The notes beneath the pieces are model-generated. The model was not told the origin of the DNA and searched no databases. It saw only the letters and a list, made by a program, of their open reading frames with translations. From assembly GCF_003474385.1 (NCBI RefSeq), contig NZ_QUCY01000001.1, positions 186,001 to 250,000 of the forward strand: a stretch of 64,000 bases of DNA. The letters are read 5' to 3'. This DNA comes from Senegalimassilia sp003474385 (lineage in GTDB: Bacteria > Actinomycetota > Coriobacteriia > Coriobacteriales > Eggerthellaceae). Positions within the stretch are counted from its first letter, which is position 1, and each line of letters opens with the position of its first letter. The position numbers were made by a program, and so were the translations under genes. Below, one piece after another: positions 26,380 to 34,762 of this stretch.

Positions 26380-26407
26380 AGTATATACCCCTTGTGGGTA
26401 TCGTCAA
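26380..26407 (-). promoter_or_regulatory. csoR-copA promoter
   Basis: Minus-strand TTGACG (26402-26407), 16-base spacer filled by the core CsoR operator, and TATACT (26380-26385). Confidence 0.8.
26385..26401. promoter_or_regulatory. CsoR operator, core copy
   Basis: ATACCCCTTGTGGGTAT, a palindrome with TACCC/GGGTA arms, sits exactly in the spacer between the csoR -35 and -10 boxes, so a bound repressor would exclude RNA polymerase. Confidence 0.8.
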
Positions 26408-26550
26408 GATAAAGTTATCTCTAGGCACCTTACATTTGTCGCTTCGCCGGCGCTACTGTCCAAACGCACACTACCTGCTGCTGCGACAGCATCGACGAGC
26501 ACCCATGCGACGGCCGCTCGTCCCCCCCCGCACCGAAAATACCCGATGGG

Positions 26551-26578
26551 TTGACAAGCCTGTAACCCAGGCTATACT
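26551..26578 (+). promoter_or_regulatory. arsR-HMA-zntA promoter
   Basis: Consensus TTGACA (26551-26556), 16-base spacer and TATACT (26573-26578), 48 bases before the arsR-type start codon. Confidence 0.85.
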
Positions 26579-26598
26579 TATGAACTGTTGCTCATATG
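26578..26598. promoter_or_regulatory. ArsR/SmtB-type operator
   Basis: The imperfect palindrome ATGAAC-TGTT-GCTCAT (core 26580-26595, extended TTATGA...TCATATG) directly follows the -10 box and overlaps the expected transcription start, the usual place for SmtB/CzrA-type operators with ATGA/TCAT arms. Confidence 0.65.
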
Positions 26599-26626
26599 TT
26601 TAGTTCTTAATCGAAAGGTTCGATCA

Positions 26627-27094
26627 ATGGCAAGCGATATCCCAACTGCCTTTCCGCAGACGGAGCAATGCGATGCTGCCGCTATCGACCAGCCGATAGC
26701 ATCCGAGACGCGCACCGGCCCACCCTCTGCAGCCGATTCGATCGAAATCCCAGACGACGATTGCCCATGCGGATGCAACCGCCAGGAAACGCAGCAACGC
26801 TTCGACACCATGCCCGACGAGGAGCTGCTCTACGATTTGGCCGACCTGTTCAAGGTGTTCGCCGATACCACCCGCATCAAGATCCTGTTCGCGCTGATGG
26901 CGCGTCCCATGCCCGTGGGCGAGCTGGCCGAGGCCATCGGCGCCACGCAATCCGCGGTATCCCACCAGCTACGCCAGCTTAAGCAAGCCCACCTGGTGAA
27001 GTTCCAGCGCGACGGCAAATCCGTCATCTATTCCCTATCGGACGACCACGTGTACACCATGCTTGCACAAGGCATGACCCATATCTGCGAATAG
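26627..27094 (+). CDS. ArsR/SmtB-family metal-sensing repressor, alpha5 zinc-type site
   Basis: A 155-residue ArsR/SmtB repressor with winged HTH at about 65-135 (ADTTRIKILFALMARPMPVGELAEAIGATQSAVSHQLRQLKQAHLV). The C-terminal helix SDDHVYTMLAQGMTHICE preserves Asp-x-His-(10)-His-x2-Glu, which equals the alpha5 Zn site of SmtB (Asp104, His106, His117, Glu120). The alpha3 Cys box (ELCVCDL) of Cd/Pb/As sensors is absent. A long N-terminal tail holds CPCGC, as in ZiaR-like sensors. Start ATG 26627 follows AAAGG. First gene of a unit with an HMA protein and a ZntA-type ATPase; Zn/Cd/Co-responsive derepression is inferred. Confidence 0.88.
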   Translation: MASDIPTAFPQTEQCDAAAIDQPIASETRTGPPSAADSIEIPDDDCPCGCNRQETQQRFDTMPDEELLYDLADLFKVFADTTRIKILFALMARPMPVGELAEAIGATQSAVSHQLRQLKQAHLVKFQRDGKSVIYSLSDDHVYTMLAQGMTHICE

Positions 27095-27147
27095 CCGGGC
27101 ACCCGCCCGATACCATTCGAAACATCCACCAAGCGAAAGGAACCATC

Positions 27148-27366
27148 ATGCGTAAAACGTTCAAACTCGACGAGCTCGACTGCGCCAACTGCGGAGCGAA
27201 GATCGAAGCGGGGATCAAGCAGATCGAAGGCGTGAACGACGCCAAGGTCACCTTCATGACCCAGAAGCTCATGATCGACGCCGATGATGCCCGGTTCGAC
27301 CAGATCGTCGACGAAGCTCAAAAGGTTGCCCACAAGTTCGAGCCCGATTGCGACATCGTTCGTTAA
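27148..27366 (+). CDS. Stand-alone heavy-metal-associated (HMA) domain protein
   Basis: A 72-residue single HMA domain with ferredoxin-like fold and the metal motif LDCANCGAKIE (DCxxC, the Zn/Cd-type variant seen in ZntA N-termini). A further Cys lies near the end (EPDCD). It follows AAAGGAACC and precedes zntA by 40 bases. The neighbouring ATPase lacks any N-terminal HMA domain, so this looks like the ATPase's metal-binding domain encoded as a separate polypeptide, acting as a chaperone or regulatory domain in trans. Confidence 0.88.
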   Translation: MRKTFKLDELDCANCGAKIEAGIKQIEGVNDAKVTFMTQKLMIDADDARFDQIVDEAQKVAHKFEPDCDIVR

Positions 27367-27406
27367 GCAAACCGGGCGCAAGCTGCCTACATAAGGAATC
27401 ACTCTC

Positions 27407-29326
27407 ATGAACAAAAAGCAACGAAAGTGGCGCAACCGCATCTTGGTCGCGTTGGCCCTGTTCGCCGTCATATTCGCCGCCGAGCACCTGCTGCCGCTGG
27501 CCGATATGCTAGGCAGCGAGGCCGCTGCGGTCTACCTGCTGTTCGCGTTGTACCTCGTGCCTTACCTCATCGCCGGCCACGATGTGCTGCTGCGGGCAGC
27601 CAGCAACATCAAAACCGGCCAAGTGTTCGACGAGAACCTGCTCATAGCGATCGCCACCATCGGCGCATTCGCCATGATCGCGTTCCCCGACGCGGAGCCT
27701 TCGATGGCGGAAGGTTGCGCCGTGATGCTGTTCTACCAGGTCGGCGAGCTGTTCCAAAGCTATGCCGTGGGCAAATCACGCAAATCCATCGCATCCATGA
27801 TGGATATCGCGCCCGATTACGCCAATATCGAACGCGACGGCGAACTTGTGCAGGTCGACCCAGCCGAAGTGGCCATCGGAGACGTCATCGTGGTGAAGCC
27901 CGGCGAGCGTGTGCCCATCGACGGCACCGTCATCGAAGGAGCAAGCCAGCTTGACACCGCTGCGCTCACCGGCGAGTCCGTTCCGCGCCACGTGGAAGTC
28001 GGCATGGACGTCATCAGCGGTTGCGTGAACATGACCGGCGTGTTGCGCGTCCGCACGCAAAAGCCCTTTGGCGAGTCGACCGTCAGCCGCATCCTTGAGC
28101 TGGTGGAAAACGCCGCGGAGAAGAAGGCTCGCACAGAGAACTTCATCACCCGCTTCGCCCGCTACTACACCCCCACCGTCACGGGGCTTGCCCTGCTGCT
28201 TGCCATCATCCCGCCGCTTTTGGGCATGGGCGCCTGGAGCGACTGGATTTTGCGCGGCCTCACCTTCCTGGTGGTCAGCTGCCCGTGCGCCCTGGTCATC
28301 AGCGTGCCGCTGTCGTTCTTCGGCGGCATCGGCGGCGCCAGCAAGCTTGGCGTGCTGGTCAAGGGCAGCAACTATCTTGAGGCGCTTGCCAAGGTGGACA
28401 CCGTGGTGTTCGACAAGACCGGCACGCTGACCAACGGCACCTTCAACGTGGTGGCGGTGCATACCGAACACGACATCGACCCCGATTACCTGCTGAGCTA
28501 CGCGGCGCACGCGGAATCCTATTCGGACCATCCCATCGCGCTGTCGGTCAAGGAAGCATATTCCGGCACGATCGACCAGGAACGCATCCATGACGTTCGC
28601 GAAGAGGCGGGCCATGGCGTGGCGGCCGTGATCGACGAGCATGTGGTGCTGGTGGGCAACGACAAGCTCATGAACGCGAACGGCATGGATTACCATGATT
28701 GCGAGCTTACGGGCACGATCCTGCACGTTTCGATTGACGGACGCTACGCCGGCCACATCGTCATCGCCGACGTGGTGAAAGAAGATGCCGCCGAGGCCAT
28801 CACGCGCCTTCACGCTGCAGGCGTGCGCAAAACGGTCATGCTCACCGGCGACCGTGCCGAGGTGGCGCGCGCGGTGTCAAAACAGCTGGGCATCGACGAG
28901 TTCCACGCCCAGCTGCTGCCCGCCGACAAGGTCGCCCAGGTCGAGCGCCTGCTGTCCGAGGAAGCCGACGGCGCGAACCTGGCCTTCGTAGGCGACGGCA
29001 TCAACGATGCCCCGGTGCTCACCCGCGCCGACGTGGGCATCGCCATGGGAGCAATGGGCTCGGATGCCGCCATCGAAGCCGCTGATGTGGTGCTTATGGA
29101 CGACAAGCCCTCCAACATCTCGCGCGCCATCGGCCTGGCGCGGCGCACCATGCGCATCGTGTGGCAGAACATCGTGTTCGCGCTGGGCGTCAAGCTTGCC
29201 GTGCTCGTGCTGGCAGCGGTGGGCATCGCGAACATGTGGCTGGCGGTATTCGCCGACGTGGGCGTGGCGACCCTTGCCATCCTCAACGCCATGCGCTGCA
29301 TGAACGTGAAGGGGTTGCGCAAGTAG
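27407..29326 (+). CDS. zntA: Zn2+/Cd2+/Pb2+-type P1B ATPase (ZntA/CadA-like) without HMA domain
   Basis: A 639-residue P1B-type efflux ATPase. Membrane motif VVSCPCALVISVPLSFFGGIGGAS is diagnostic of the Zn/Cd/Pb group. LTGESVPR, DKTGTLTNG, MLTGDRAEVARAVSKQLGID and GDGINDAPVLTRADVGIAMGAMGSDAAIEAADVVLMDD are all present, and the last helix region contains KLAVLVLAAVGIANMW with the conserved Lys. Translation starts almost directly at the first helix (MNKKQRKWRNRILVALALF). The HMA domain that ZntA and CadA normally carry at the N-terminus is instead the separate gene just upstream. Third gene of the arsR-HMA-zntA operon. Confidence 0.94.
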   Translation: MNKKQRKWRNRILVALALFAVIFAAEHLLPLADMLGSEAAAVYLLFALYLVPYLIAGHDVLLRAASNIKTGQVFDENLLIAIATIGAFAMIAFPDAEPSMAEGCAVMLFYQVGELFQSYAVGKSRKSIASMMDIAPDYANIERDGELVQVDPAEVAIGDVIVVKPGERVPIDGTVIEGASQLDTAALTGESVPRHVEVGMDVISGCVNMTGVLRVRTQKPFGESTVSRILELVENAAEKKARTENFITRFARYYTPTVTGLALLLAIIPPLLGMGAWSDWILRGLTFLVVSCPCALVISVPLSFFGGIGGASKLGVLVKGSNYLEALAKVDTVVFDKTGTLTNGTFNVVAVHTEHDIDPDYLLSYAAHAESYSDHPIALSVKEAYSGTIDQERIHDVREEAGHGVAAVIDEHVVLVGNDKLMNANGMDYHDCELTGTILHVSIDGRYAGHIVIADVVKEDAAEAITRLHAAGVRKTVMLTGDRAEVARAVSKQLGIDEFHAQLLPADKVAQVERLLSEEADGANLAFVGDGINDAPVLTRADVGIAMGAMGSDAAIEAADVVLMDDKPSNISRAIGLARRTMRIVWQNIVFALGVKLAVLVLAAVGIANMWLAVFADVGVATLAILNAMRCMNVKGLRK

Positions 29327-29481
29327 CCGCCGAAAGCAAGCGCGCCGACAGCTGCGAAGCCTCGCGCAAACGCGTGCGACATGGCGCCCCCTCGTTCGGG
29401 AATCCCCGCACCAGGCGCAGTTTCGCAAGCGCATGACAAACGACGATCGCATCGTACACCGCTTTGCGTTACCTATTTATG

Positions 29482-29511
29482 GAGAGGCCGCCCGCAATCG
29501 GGCGGCCTCTC
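29482..29511. terminator. Strong hairpin after zntA
   Basis: Perfect 13-bp GC-rich stem GAGAGGCCGCCCG/CGGGCGGCCTCTC with a CAAT loop (29482-29511). The plus-side tail TACGCTTGCG has no T-run, so termination efficiency is uncertain; it also lies just upstream of the helD gene. Confidence 0.5.
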
Positions 29512-29563
29512 TACGCTTGCGCTAAACTAGAATGCCGAAATTTCGAGCGAAGGGTGGGCAGCT

Positions 29564-31735
29564 GTGGCCGACAACATGCAGGATAACCTCAACGAAACCG
29601 CATCCGACCAGGCATGCGACCCGGTCTTCCAACAAGAGCAGGACCACCTGTCCGACACGTACGCCAAGCTTGAGGCCATAGCGAAAAACCTGTCGGAGAA
29701 GATGGAACGACGCCGCTGGCAGGCCGCCAAAGACAAAGACGACATGCAAGGCGAGGTCAAGCACAACTTCGCCAGCGACGGCGAAGCCCAGGAGACCTAC
29801 GTCGACTACGCCGTGCTCAACAACCTTATCCGCGATTACAACCTTGAGCAGGACGCCGACAGCGAGCGCCTTGCCGCAGCCGCAAAGCTGCTCGAACAGC
29901 CCTACTTCGCCAAAATCAGCCTGGAGATGCGCACCGGCGCCCCGGCCAAGGACATCTACATCGGCCTTGCCGGCGTTGCCGACGAAAACTACCGCCGCAT
30001 GGTGGTGGACTGGCGCAGCCCCGTTGCCGAGGTGTACTACAACCAGGAAAACGGCGCCACCTCCTACGAGGCCAACGGCCGCACCATCAAAGTCAACCTG
30101 CTCAACCGCCGTCAGTTCGACATCGAGGGCAAAACGCTTCGCGCGTATTTCGACTCCGATGTCGCCATCGAGGACTCGCTGCTGCTGCAATCGCTTTCCG
30201 CACAGCGCTCCGAGCACATGAAGGCCATCACCGCCACCATCCAAAAAGAGCAGAACCTCATCATCCGCCACGAGGACGTGCCCGCATTGCTGGTCGCGGG
30301 CATCGCCGGCAGCGGCAAGACCAGCGTGCTGCTGCAGCGCATCGCGTACCTGTTCTACCGCAACCGCGGATCGCTCGACCCGCGCCAGGTGTTCTTGATC
30401 AGCCCCAACCCTGTGTTCGCGAAATACATCGAGAACGTGCTGCCGGACCTGGGCGAACGTAACCCGGAAACCATCACCTACCACGACTTGTGCGCCCGCC
30501 TGCTTCCCGCTGGCCGCAATCCGCAGGACAAGGAAAGCCCGCTTGAACTGCTATGGAAGATCGACCGCGCCGTCGAGGGCCTTCGCTTCGAGCTTGCGGA
30601 CTTGCGCGACATCAAGTTCTACGGCGTACGCCTGGTATCGGCCGGCGCCATCATGCAGCTGATGCAGAAGTACCCCAACGTGCCGGCCGGCCCGCACCTG
30701 GTCACGTTGGTGCGCGAGGAACTGTTCAACCGCCTAGACGCGCGCCTGAAGCAGATGGCTGCCACCGAAGCGGTGCAGGACGAGCTGTTATGTCTGTCGC
30801 TTGATGAGCAGGTGCGCCTGTTCAACGCGCCGTACGACCCGCAAACCGAGCAGGAAGCTCGCGACTGCGCGCTCGCTTATCTGCAGGAGCGCTTCGCAGG
30901 GGCGATGCTTGCCATCGAGCGCGATGAGTGGCTGCGCATCGACCGCATCGGCATGCGCCTGCTCGGCGTAGAGAACCTACCCGTGAGCGCATGGCTGTAC
31001 CTGAACATGGCCGTCACCGGCCTGGGCAATCCTGATGCGCGCTACGTCATGATCGACGAGGTGCAGGACTATACGCCCGACCAGCTGGCAGTCATGGCCC
31101 GCTTTTTCCGCCGCGCACACTTCATGCTGCTCGGCGACCCCCATCAGGCCATCCGTCCGGAAACGGCATCCTACGAGCAGATCCGTGAGGTGTTCGAGTG
31201 CCTGCGCGGCTCCATCGAGGATTGCCAGCTGTTGACCAGCTATCGCTCCACGCCCGAGATCACGGCGCTGTTCGCGGGCCTTTTGCCCGAAAGCGAGCGC
31301 ATGCAGATTTCGGCTGTGCAGCGCGCCGACCAACCGCCGGCGCTGATCGCCTGTCCCACCGAGGAGGACTACGAGCAGAACCTGCGCCGCGTGATTCGCG
31401 AAGCATCCGACTACGACGGGCTCACCGCCGTGGTGGTGCCCTGGAAAAGCCAGCTCAAGCGCTTGCAGAAACTGCTCGGCGACGACACTCCGCAGATCAT
31501 CGGCCAGGATAGGCGCCTGCCGTCCTCCGGCGTGCTGGCGCTCACCCTGCCGCTGGCGAAGGGCTTGGAATTCGATCACGTCATCATCCCCGACGCCGGC
31601 GCCAGCCTGTTCCCTGCGAACGACCACGTGGCGCAGAACCGCCTTTACACCACGATAAGCCGCGCAACCCGCACCATCACCATCCTGTCCAACGGCCCGC
31701 TCACCCCGCTGCTGGATTTCACGCACCAGGACTGA
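29564..31735 (+). CDS. HelD-like superfamily 1 helicase (RNA polymerase recycling factor type)
   Basis: A 723-residue SF1 (UvrD/Rep-like) ATPase of the HelD/HelR type. The N-terminal 110 residues form a charged, probably coiled-coil arm, followed by the DUF-like beta domain YIGLAGVADENYRRMVVDWRSPVAEVYY that marks HelD. Walker A is AGIAGSGKTSVLLQRIAY (near 255), Walker B YVMIDEVQDYTPDQL (near 500), and motif VI-like TTISRATRTITIL is near the C-terminus. HelD proteins pull stalled RNA polymerase off DNA, and actinobacterial HelR can confer rifamycin tolerance. Start GTG 29564 with AAGGGTGG upstream. Likely cotranscribed with the ABC exporter 20 bases downstream. Confidence 0.88.
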   Translation: MADNMQDNLNETASDQACDPVFQQEQDHLSDTYAKLEAIAKNLSEKMERRRWQAAKDKDDMQGEVKHNFASDGEAQETYVDYAVLNNLIRDYNLEQDADSERLAAAAKLLEQPYFAKISLEMRTGAPAKDIYIGLAGVADENYRRMVVDWRSPVAEVYYNQENGATSYEANGRTIKVNLLNRRQFDIEGKTLRAYFDSDVAIEDSLLLQSLSAQRSEHMKAITATIQKEQNLIIRHEDVPALLVAGIAGSGKTSVLLQRIAYLFYRNRGSLDPRQVFLISPNPVFAKYIENVLPDLGERNPETITYHDLCARLLPAGRNPQDKESPLELLWKIDRAVEGLRFELADLRDIKFYGVRLVSAGAIMQLMQKYPNVPAGPHLVTLVREELFNRLDARLKQMAATEAVQDELLCLSLDEQVRLFNAPYDPQTEQEARDCALAYLQERFAGAMLAIERDEWLRIDRIGMRLLGVENLPVSAWLYLNMAVTGLGNPDARYVMIDEVQDYTPDQLAVMARFFRRAHFMLLGDPHQAIRPETASYEQIREVFECLRGSIEDCQLLTSYRSTPEITALFAGLLPESERMQISAVQRADQPPALIACPTEEDYEQNLRRVIREASDYDGLTAVVVPWKSQLKRLQKLLGDDTPQIIGQDRRLPSSGVLALTLPLAKGLEFDHVIIPDAGASLFPANDHVAQNRLYTTISRATRTITILSNGPLTPLLDFTHQD

Positions 31736-31755
31736 TACGCATTCGAAGGAGCCTC

Positions 31756-33540
31756 ATGGCAACGAACCGATCGACCACCACACGCCGCACCCTGCACTAC
31801 TACTGGCAGGTCACCCGCAAGCACTTCGGCTTGTTCGCAGCCCTTATGGCGTCGACGTTTCTGTTCGTGGCCTTGCTATCGTACGGCAACCCGTATGTGA
31901 TGAGCCTGGTCGTCGATCGCGTGAGCGCCGGAAGCGTGGAGCCCGACCAGGTGTTTGCGGTCTACAGCCCCTATATCGCGGCGCTCATCGCCATCAACGT
32001 GCTCGGGCAGGCAGCCAGCAAGCTTCAGGATTACACCATGTACAAGCTTGAGATCGCTGCGGCCTACGACCTTGCCACCATGAGCTTCGACGCGCTGTGC
32101 AACCAGTCCATGAGCTTCCATTCGAACCGGTTCGGCGGCACGCTGGTCAGCCAGACAAGCAAGTTCATGAGCGCCTACCAGCTGTTGCTCGAAACCATCA
32201 CCTTCCCATTTTTGCCGGTTATCTGCTCGGTGATATTCACGTGCGCCATTCTGGCGCCGCGCGTGCCGGTATACGTGGTCATCCTCATGGCGCTGCTAGT
32301 CGTATACGCTTGCGTTTCGTACTACATGTACAAGCGAATCCTTTCGTTGAATGAGAAAGCCGCCAGCGCGCAAAACCAGCTCTCCGGTGAGCTTTCCGAT
32401 TCGGTGGCCAACATCCTAGCCGTGAAGACCTCGGGGCGCGAGGACTACGAGCGCGCGTTGTTCGATCAGGCGAACCGCCAGGTGGTGGAACGCGACAGCA
32501 AGCGCATGTGGGCGAGTTTGGCCCGCGGCATCATCACCGCGTGCATCACCGTGATCATCATGAGCGTGGTGGCCGTGTTCATCGCCGGCGGAAACGCATG
32601 GTACGGCATCAGCGCCGGCACGCTCGTGATGATGTTCACCTACACCTACACCGTCACGAACCAGTTCAACTTCATCAACAACGGCCTGCAGCGCTTCAAC
32701 CGCGCCTTCGGCGATGCCAGCGGGATGACGCAGACCCTTGACGAACCCCGGCTTGTGGCCGACCTGCCCGGCGCGCCGGACATGGTGGTACGGGACGGCG
32801 CCATCGATTTCGAGGGAATCGGCTTCCACTACACCGACGGCAATGCGAAAACCACGGTGTTCGAGAATTTCAACCTGCATATTCCCGCAGGTCAACGAGT
32901 GGGTTTGGTCGGCCTGAGCGGCGCCGGCAAAACCACGCTCACGAAACTGTTGCTGCGCTTGTCCGACATCCAGGACGGTCGCATCCTCATCGACGGGCAG
33001 AACATCGCCGAATGCACGCAGCAAAGCCTTCGCCGCTCCATCGCCTACGTGCCGCAGGAGACGCTGCTGTTCCACCGCAGCATTGCCGAGAATATCGCCT
33101 ATGGGCGTCCCGACGCAACTATGGAGCAGATCCGCGAGGCCGCGGCCCAGGCCAACGCATTGGATTTCATTGAGAACCTGCCCGACGGGTTCGATACCAT
33201 CACCGGCGAGCGCGGCGTGAAGCTCTCCGGCGGGCAGCGCCAGCGCGTCGCCATCGCGCGTGCGCTGCTGGCAGACTGCCCGGTGCTCGTGCTCGACGAG
33301 GCCACAAGCGCCCTTGACTCCGAAAGCGAGGCGCTCGTGCAAGACGCTCTGTCAAAGCTGATGCGCGGCCGCACCTGCATCGTCGTGGCGCATCGCCTTT
33401 CCACCGTTGCCAGCCTTGACAGGATCGTGGTCCTCGACCACGGCAAAATCACGGAAGACGGCCCGCACGCCGACCTGGTAGCCGCCAACGGCGAATACGC
33501 AAACCTTTGGAACCGCCAAACCGGCGCCTACCTGAAGTAA
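31756..33540 (+). CDS. ABC exporter, fused permease-ATPase
   Basis: A 594-residue half-transporter: six-helix permease domain (about 20-320) and nucleotide-binding domain (about 345-590). Walker A GLSGAGKTTLTKLLL, Q-loop VPQETLLF, signature LSGGQRQRVAIARALL, Walker B VLVLDEATSALD and switch AHRLSTV are complete. It would act as a homodimer exporting lipids, peptides or drugs; the substrate is unknown. Start ATG 31756 has GAAGGAG upstream. It follows the helD-like gene closely and ends 21 bases before the convergent nucleoid protein gene, with no terminator visible. Confidence 0.9.
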   Translation: MATNRSTTTRRTLHYYWQVTRKHFGLFAALMASTFLFVALLSYGNPYVMSLVVDRVSAGSVEPDQVFAVYSPYIAALIAINVLGQAASKLQDYTMYKLEIAAAYDLATMSFDALCNQSMSFHSNRFGGTLVSQTSKFMSAYQLLLETITFPFLPVICSVIFTCAILAPRVPVYVVILMALLVVYACVSYYMYKRILSLNEKAASAQNQLSGELSDSVANILAVKTSGREDYERALFDQANRQVVERDSKRMWASLARGIITACITVIIMSVVAVFIAGGNAWYGISAGTLVMMFTYTYTVTNQFNFINNGLQRFNRAFGDASGMTQTLDEPRLVADLPGAPDMVVRDGAIDFEGIGFHYTDGNAKTTVFENFNLHIPAGQRVGLVGLSGAGKTTLTKLLLRLSDIQDGRILIDGQNIAECTQQSLRRSIAYVPQETLLFHRSIAENIAYGRPDATMEQIREAAAQANALDFIENLPDGFDTITGERGVKLSGGQRQRVAIARALLADCPVLVLDEATSALDSESEALVQDALSKLMRGRTCIVVAHRLSTVASLDRIVVLDHGKITEDGPHADLVAANGEYANLWNRQTGAYLK

Positions 33541-33561
33541 CGCCACCCCAGACACTTTGGG

Positions 33562-34662
33562 CTAGCGGTTCTCGATGCTGCCGATGTTTTTGAGCTCGAT
33601 TTGGATGAGGCCGTTCGGGGCGCTTTTGAACTCGATGAGCTCGGTGTTGTGACTGTACTCGGCAGGGAACGTCAACACGATGCCCGTGTCGGTGACGATC
33701 TTGTGGTTGCGGCTGACGCGTTTGGCAACATCCCGCTCCATGTGCACGCGGTCACCAAGCTGCTCGTCGGCAGCAGCTTGCTCGAAACGGCGGCGCGGAC
33801 CTTCATCGTCGAACACCTCGTCCACGAACTCGTCAAACGGCACCTCGTCGGAATCATCAGCGTTCTCGGCCAGGTAAGCCTTGGCGCGTCCCATGGCAAC
33901 GGCGGAGTTCACCCCGAACTCCTCGGCAACTTCCTCGACCAAGCCCATAGTGGTATCGAACAGCTCCTTGCTGGAAGCCTCGTTGGAGCATTGCAGCAGG
34001 CCGTCGGGGATGAGCCAACGCTCCTCACCGGCGATCTGGCGGGGCTTGTCAACGAACAGCACCGCCATAGTACGGGCATTCACCAGCGCAAACGATGCAA
34101 TCTTCTGCGAAGGGTTCGGCAAAATGGCGTGATGACGCTCGATATTGTTGCGGGTGGCGCCGTCTTCGCCGCGCCCGACCTCATGCATGAAGGCGGGCTT
34201 GCTCTCAAGCAGCAGCAAGCCAAAGTAATGCTCGCTGCGCGCGTTGTACGCCGCAGCCTCGGCAGCTGCGGTAGCTGCCGCGATCTCCTCCTCGGTGGCG
34301 TCGTCGGCCAACGGCGGCATGGCGGGCGGCTTTTCCTGATCTTCGAAATCCACCACCAACAGATCGCAGGAAGAAGGGTTTTCCATACGACCGAGTTCCT
34401 CGGACATGAACTGGGCCACCTGCACGGAAAGGTCGACGAAGTCGCGCTCGCCCTTGAAATACGCGCTTAACTCAGCCGCAAAGCCGCTGTCGGGGAAGAA
34501 CTCTCCGCGACGGTTGTCCATGCCGCCAAGCGCATGCCGGGCAATACGCATAACGTAGGACTTGACGTTCTTATTCGTCAAGTCCAGCTCGTCTTCGGAA
34601 AACACGTTCACGCATGAGACGAAATCGAACACATGCAACACCGCGTGGTTGATCTTAAACAT
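33562..34662 (-). CDS. Nucleoid-associated protein, NdpA/YejK family
   Basis: A 366-residue protein with features of the 37-kDa nucleoid-associated (NA37/YejK) family: an N-terminal HAVLHVFDF segment, the central GLLLLESKPAFMHEV block and ASFALVNARTMAVLFVDKP, and an acidic middle (residues about 110-135 and 260-280). The biochemical role of the family is poorly known; E. coli YejK binds the chromosome and interacts with topoisomerase IV and gyrase. It is the last gene of a minus-strand luxR-murB-ndpA series, 100 bases after murB. Confidence 0.8.
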   Translation of the reverse strand: MFKINHAVLHVFDFVSCVNVFSEDELDLTNKNVKSYVMRIARHALGGMDNRRGEFFPDSGFAAELSAYFKGERDFVDLSVQVAQFMSEELGRMENPSSCDLLVVDFEDQEKPPAMPPLADDATEEEIAAATAAAEAAAYNARSEHYFGLLLLESKPAFMHEVGRGEDGATRNNIERHHAILPNPSQKIASFALVNARTMAVLFVDKPRQIAGEERWLIPDGLLQCSNEASSKELFDTTMGLVEEVAEEFGVNSAVAMGRAKAYLAENADDSDEVPFDEFVDEVFDDEGPRRRFEQAAADEQLGDRVHMERDVAKRVSRNHKIVTDTGIVLTFPAEYSHNTELIEFKSAPNGLIQIELKNIGSIENR

Positions 34663-34762
34663 CCAGCCTCTCCCCTGCCTACCTTAAACCTGCATCCGCG
34701 AACGCGATAGCGGCGCCTTATCTTACGCGCGCACCTTCTGTCCACCCTCGAAACGAACGGAC

